From a bacterium (GTDB taxonomy: Bacteria; Omnitrophota; Gorgyraeia; Gygaellales; UBA12090): a DNA stretch of 7,195 nt. The stretch is taken from assembly GCA_004299495.1 (NCBI GenBank), contig SCPY01000285.1:1-7195 (forward strand), written 5' to 3'. A program made the translations under genes and the position numbers. Of this stretch, positions 6,365 to 7,195 are shown in pieces. The notes under the pieces are model-generated. The model had not been told where the DNA came from and ran no database searches. It was given only the letters and a program-made list of their open reading frames with translations. Numbering within the stretch: the stretch's first letter is position 1; each line of letters starts with the position of its first letter.

Positions 6365-7195
6365 CCAGCTTAATGGTTTTTGCCAGGCCTCTTTTAAATC
6401 GTAAAGGCCGGCTTCAATACAGGGCTTGCCGTCTAAACCGTAAACCTTAAAAGTTTTTTCTTTTGAAACACAGCCGATTAAACCCGCGGACACGCCTTGT
6501 ATTGCCTTCTCAAACTGCTTCTGCTTCTTTTTCTCCACCTCAACGACAAATCGTGAATTTGACTCCGAAAAGAGAATAAAATCATTTCTAACATTGAGTT
6601 TGTTGCGGGGAACCGCGGACAAAAACACCTCCACGCCTAAGCCTCCGGCAAAAGCCGTCTCTGCCAAGGCAACCCCCAGGCCGCCTTCAGAGCAATCATG
6701 CGCCGCCCTCACTAAGCCTCTATTCGTTGCTAGCGATAGCCTTTCCATCAGGGCCTTTGCTTTTCTTACCTCTACCTTTGGCACGCTATTGCCGATGTAA
6801 CCCAGAATGTCAAAATAATGCGACCCGCCTAACTCATCATAGGTATCGCCCAGAACATAAATCAAATTCCCTTCTTCTTTGGCGTCCATTGAAACGGTTT
6901 TTCCGGCATCATCCGTTACCGCGATCGCGGAAATCAGCAAAGTCCCGGGAATGGCCTTGGATTTTCCGTTAAGCGAATATTCATTATACAAGCTGTCCTT
7001 TCCGGAAATAAAAGGCGCGCCAAAACCCTTGGCGACATCATAACATCCCCTGGCCGCGCGCACCAACCCTCCCAGGCGGTCCGGCTTATCCGGATTTCCC
7101 CAGCAAAAATTATCCAGCAGGGCAACCTCCTTTAATGAGCCGCCGACAGCAATGATTTGACGCAGAGCCTCGTCAATGCAGGACGCGGCCATCCA
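6362..7195 (-). CDS. purL: PurL, FGAM synthase synthetase subunit (C-terminal part only)
   Basis: The frame enters from the right edge and covers the last 277 residues before a TAG. PurL uses ATP and PurQ-delivered ammonia to turn FGAR into FGAM. Counting from the Met encoded at 7192, the segment shows SCIDEAL (4-10), IIAVGG (13-18), LLDNFCWGNP (25-34), the phosphate-binding ISGKDSLYNEY (62-72), DELGGSHY (119-126) and the strongly conserved AAHDCSEGGLGVALAE (163-178). These are hallmarks of the second PurM-like repeat of PurL. No glutaminase domain follows; that role is served by the separate purQ, so this is the split (PurL/PurQ/PurS) system. The LDNFCW variant is typical of PurL proteins of roughly 900-1000 residues that may carry a PurS-like N-terminus, but that part is outside the window. 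No true start is visible; the Met at 7192 is internal. Confidence 0.96.
   Translation of the reverse strand, partial: WMAASCIDEALRQIIAVGGSLKEVALLDNFCWGNPDKPDRLGGLVRAARGCYDVAKGFGAPFISGKDSLYNEYSLNGKSKAIPGTLLISAIAVTDDAGKTVSMDAKEEGNLIYVLGDTYDELGGSHYFDILGYIGNSVPKVEVRKAKALMERLSLATNRGLVRAAHDCSEGGLGVALAETAFAGGLGVEVFLSAVPRNKLNVRNDFILFSESNSRFVVEVEKKKQKQFEKAIQGVSAGLIGCVSKEKTFKVYGLDGKPCIEAGLYDLKEAWQKPLSW

Noticed and set aside
6934..7125. Minus-strand open frame of 63 codons in another frame of purL.
   Set aside because: It overlaps the conserved PurL motifs DNFCWGNP and ISGKDS in the true frame and encodes nothing recognisable.

Overview
The window is a piece of a tightly packed de novo purine biosynthesis operon. 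Every supported gene lies on the minus strand, so transcription runs from right to left. In order of transcription the genes are purL (3' part only, cut by the right edge), a LOG-family nucleotide phosphoribohydrolase, purQ, purF, purM, purD, purE, and a fusion gene whose N-terminal half is a TsaC/YrdC/YwlC threonylcarbamoyl-AMP synthase and whose C-terminal half opens as a low-molecular-weight (YwlE-like) phosphatase. The left edge cuts the fusion gene. No RNA gene, insertion sequence, CRISPR array or terminator was seen. There is no intergenic stretch longer than 12 bases, so the operon promoter must lie beyond the right edge.

Together PurF (step 1), PurD (step 2), PurL+PurQ (step 4), PurM (step 5) and PurE (carboxylation of AIR) cover most of the path from PRPP to CAIR. 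PurN or PurT, PurK, PurC, PurB and PurH are not in the window. The junctions suggest strong translational coupling: TGA/ATG 4-base overlaps at purF-purM and purM-purD, overlaps of 14, 20 and 8 bases at LOG-purQ, purQ-purF and purE-tsaC, a 10-base gap at purL-LOG (using the ATG start) and a 12-base gap at purD-purE.

The organism is a bacterium of moderate GC content. It has a PurL/PurQ split FGAM synthase with the long (~260 residue) PurQ form, an Fe4S4-type PurF with a propeptide, and a class I-like PurE. These types are common in Deltaproteobacteria-like and candidate-phylum (for example Omnitrophota-like) genomes. That placement is a guess from protein style and was not tested.

This is mostly ordinary metabolism. 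The points worth a second look are the TsaC-phosphatase fusion, the LOG enzyme between purL and purQ, a short palindromic in-frame insertion in purM, and a PurE that lacks the histidine of its G-A-A-H-L-P-G motif. No clearly new multi-gene system is visible.
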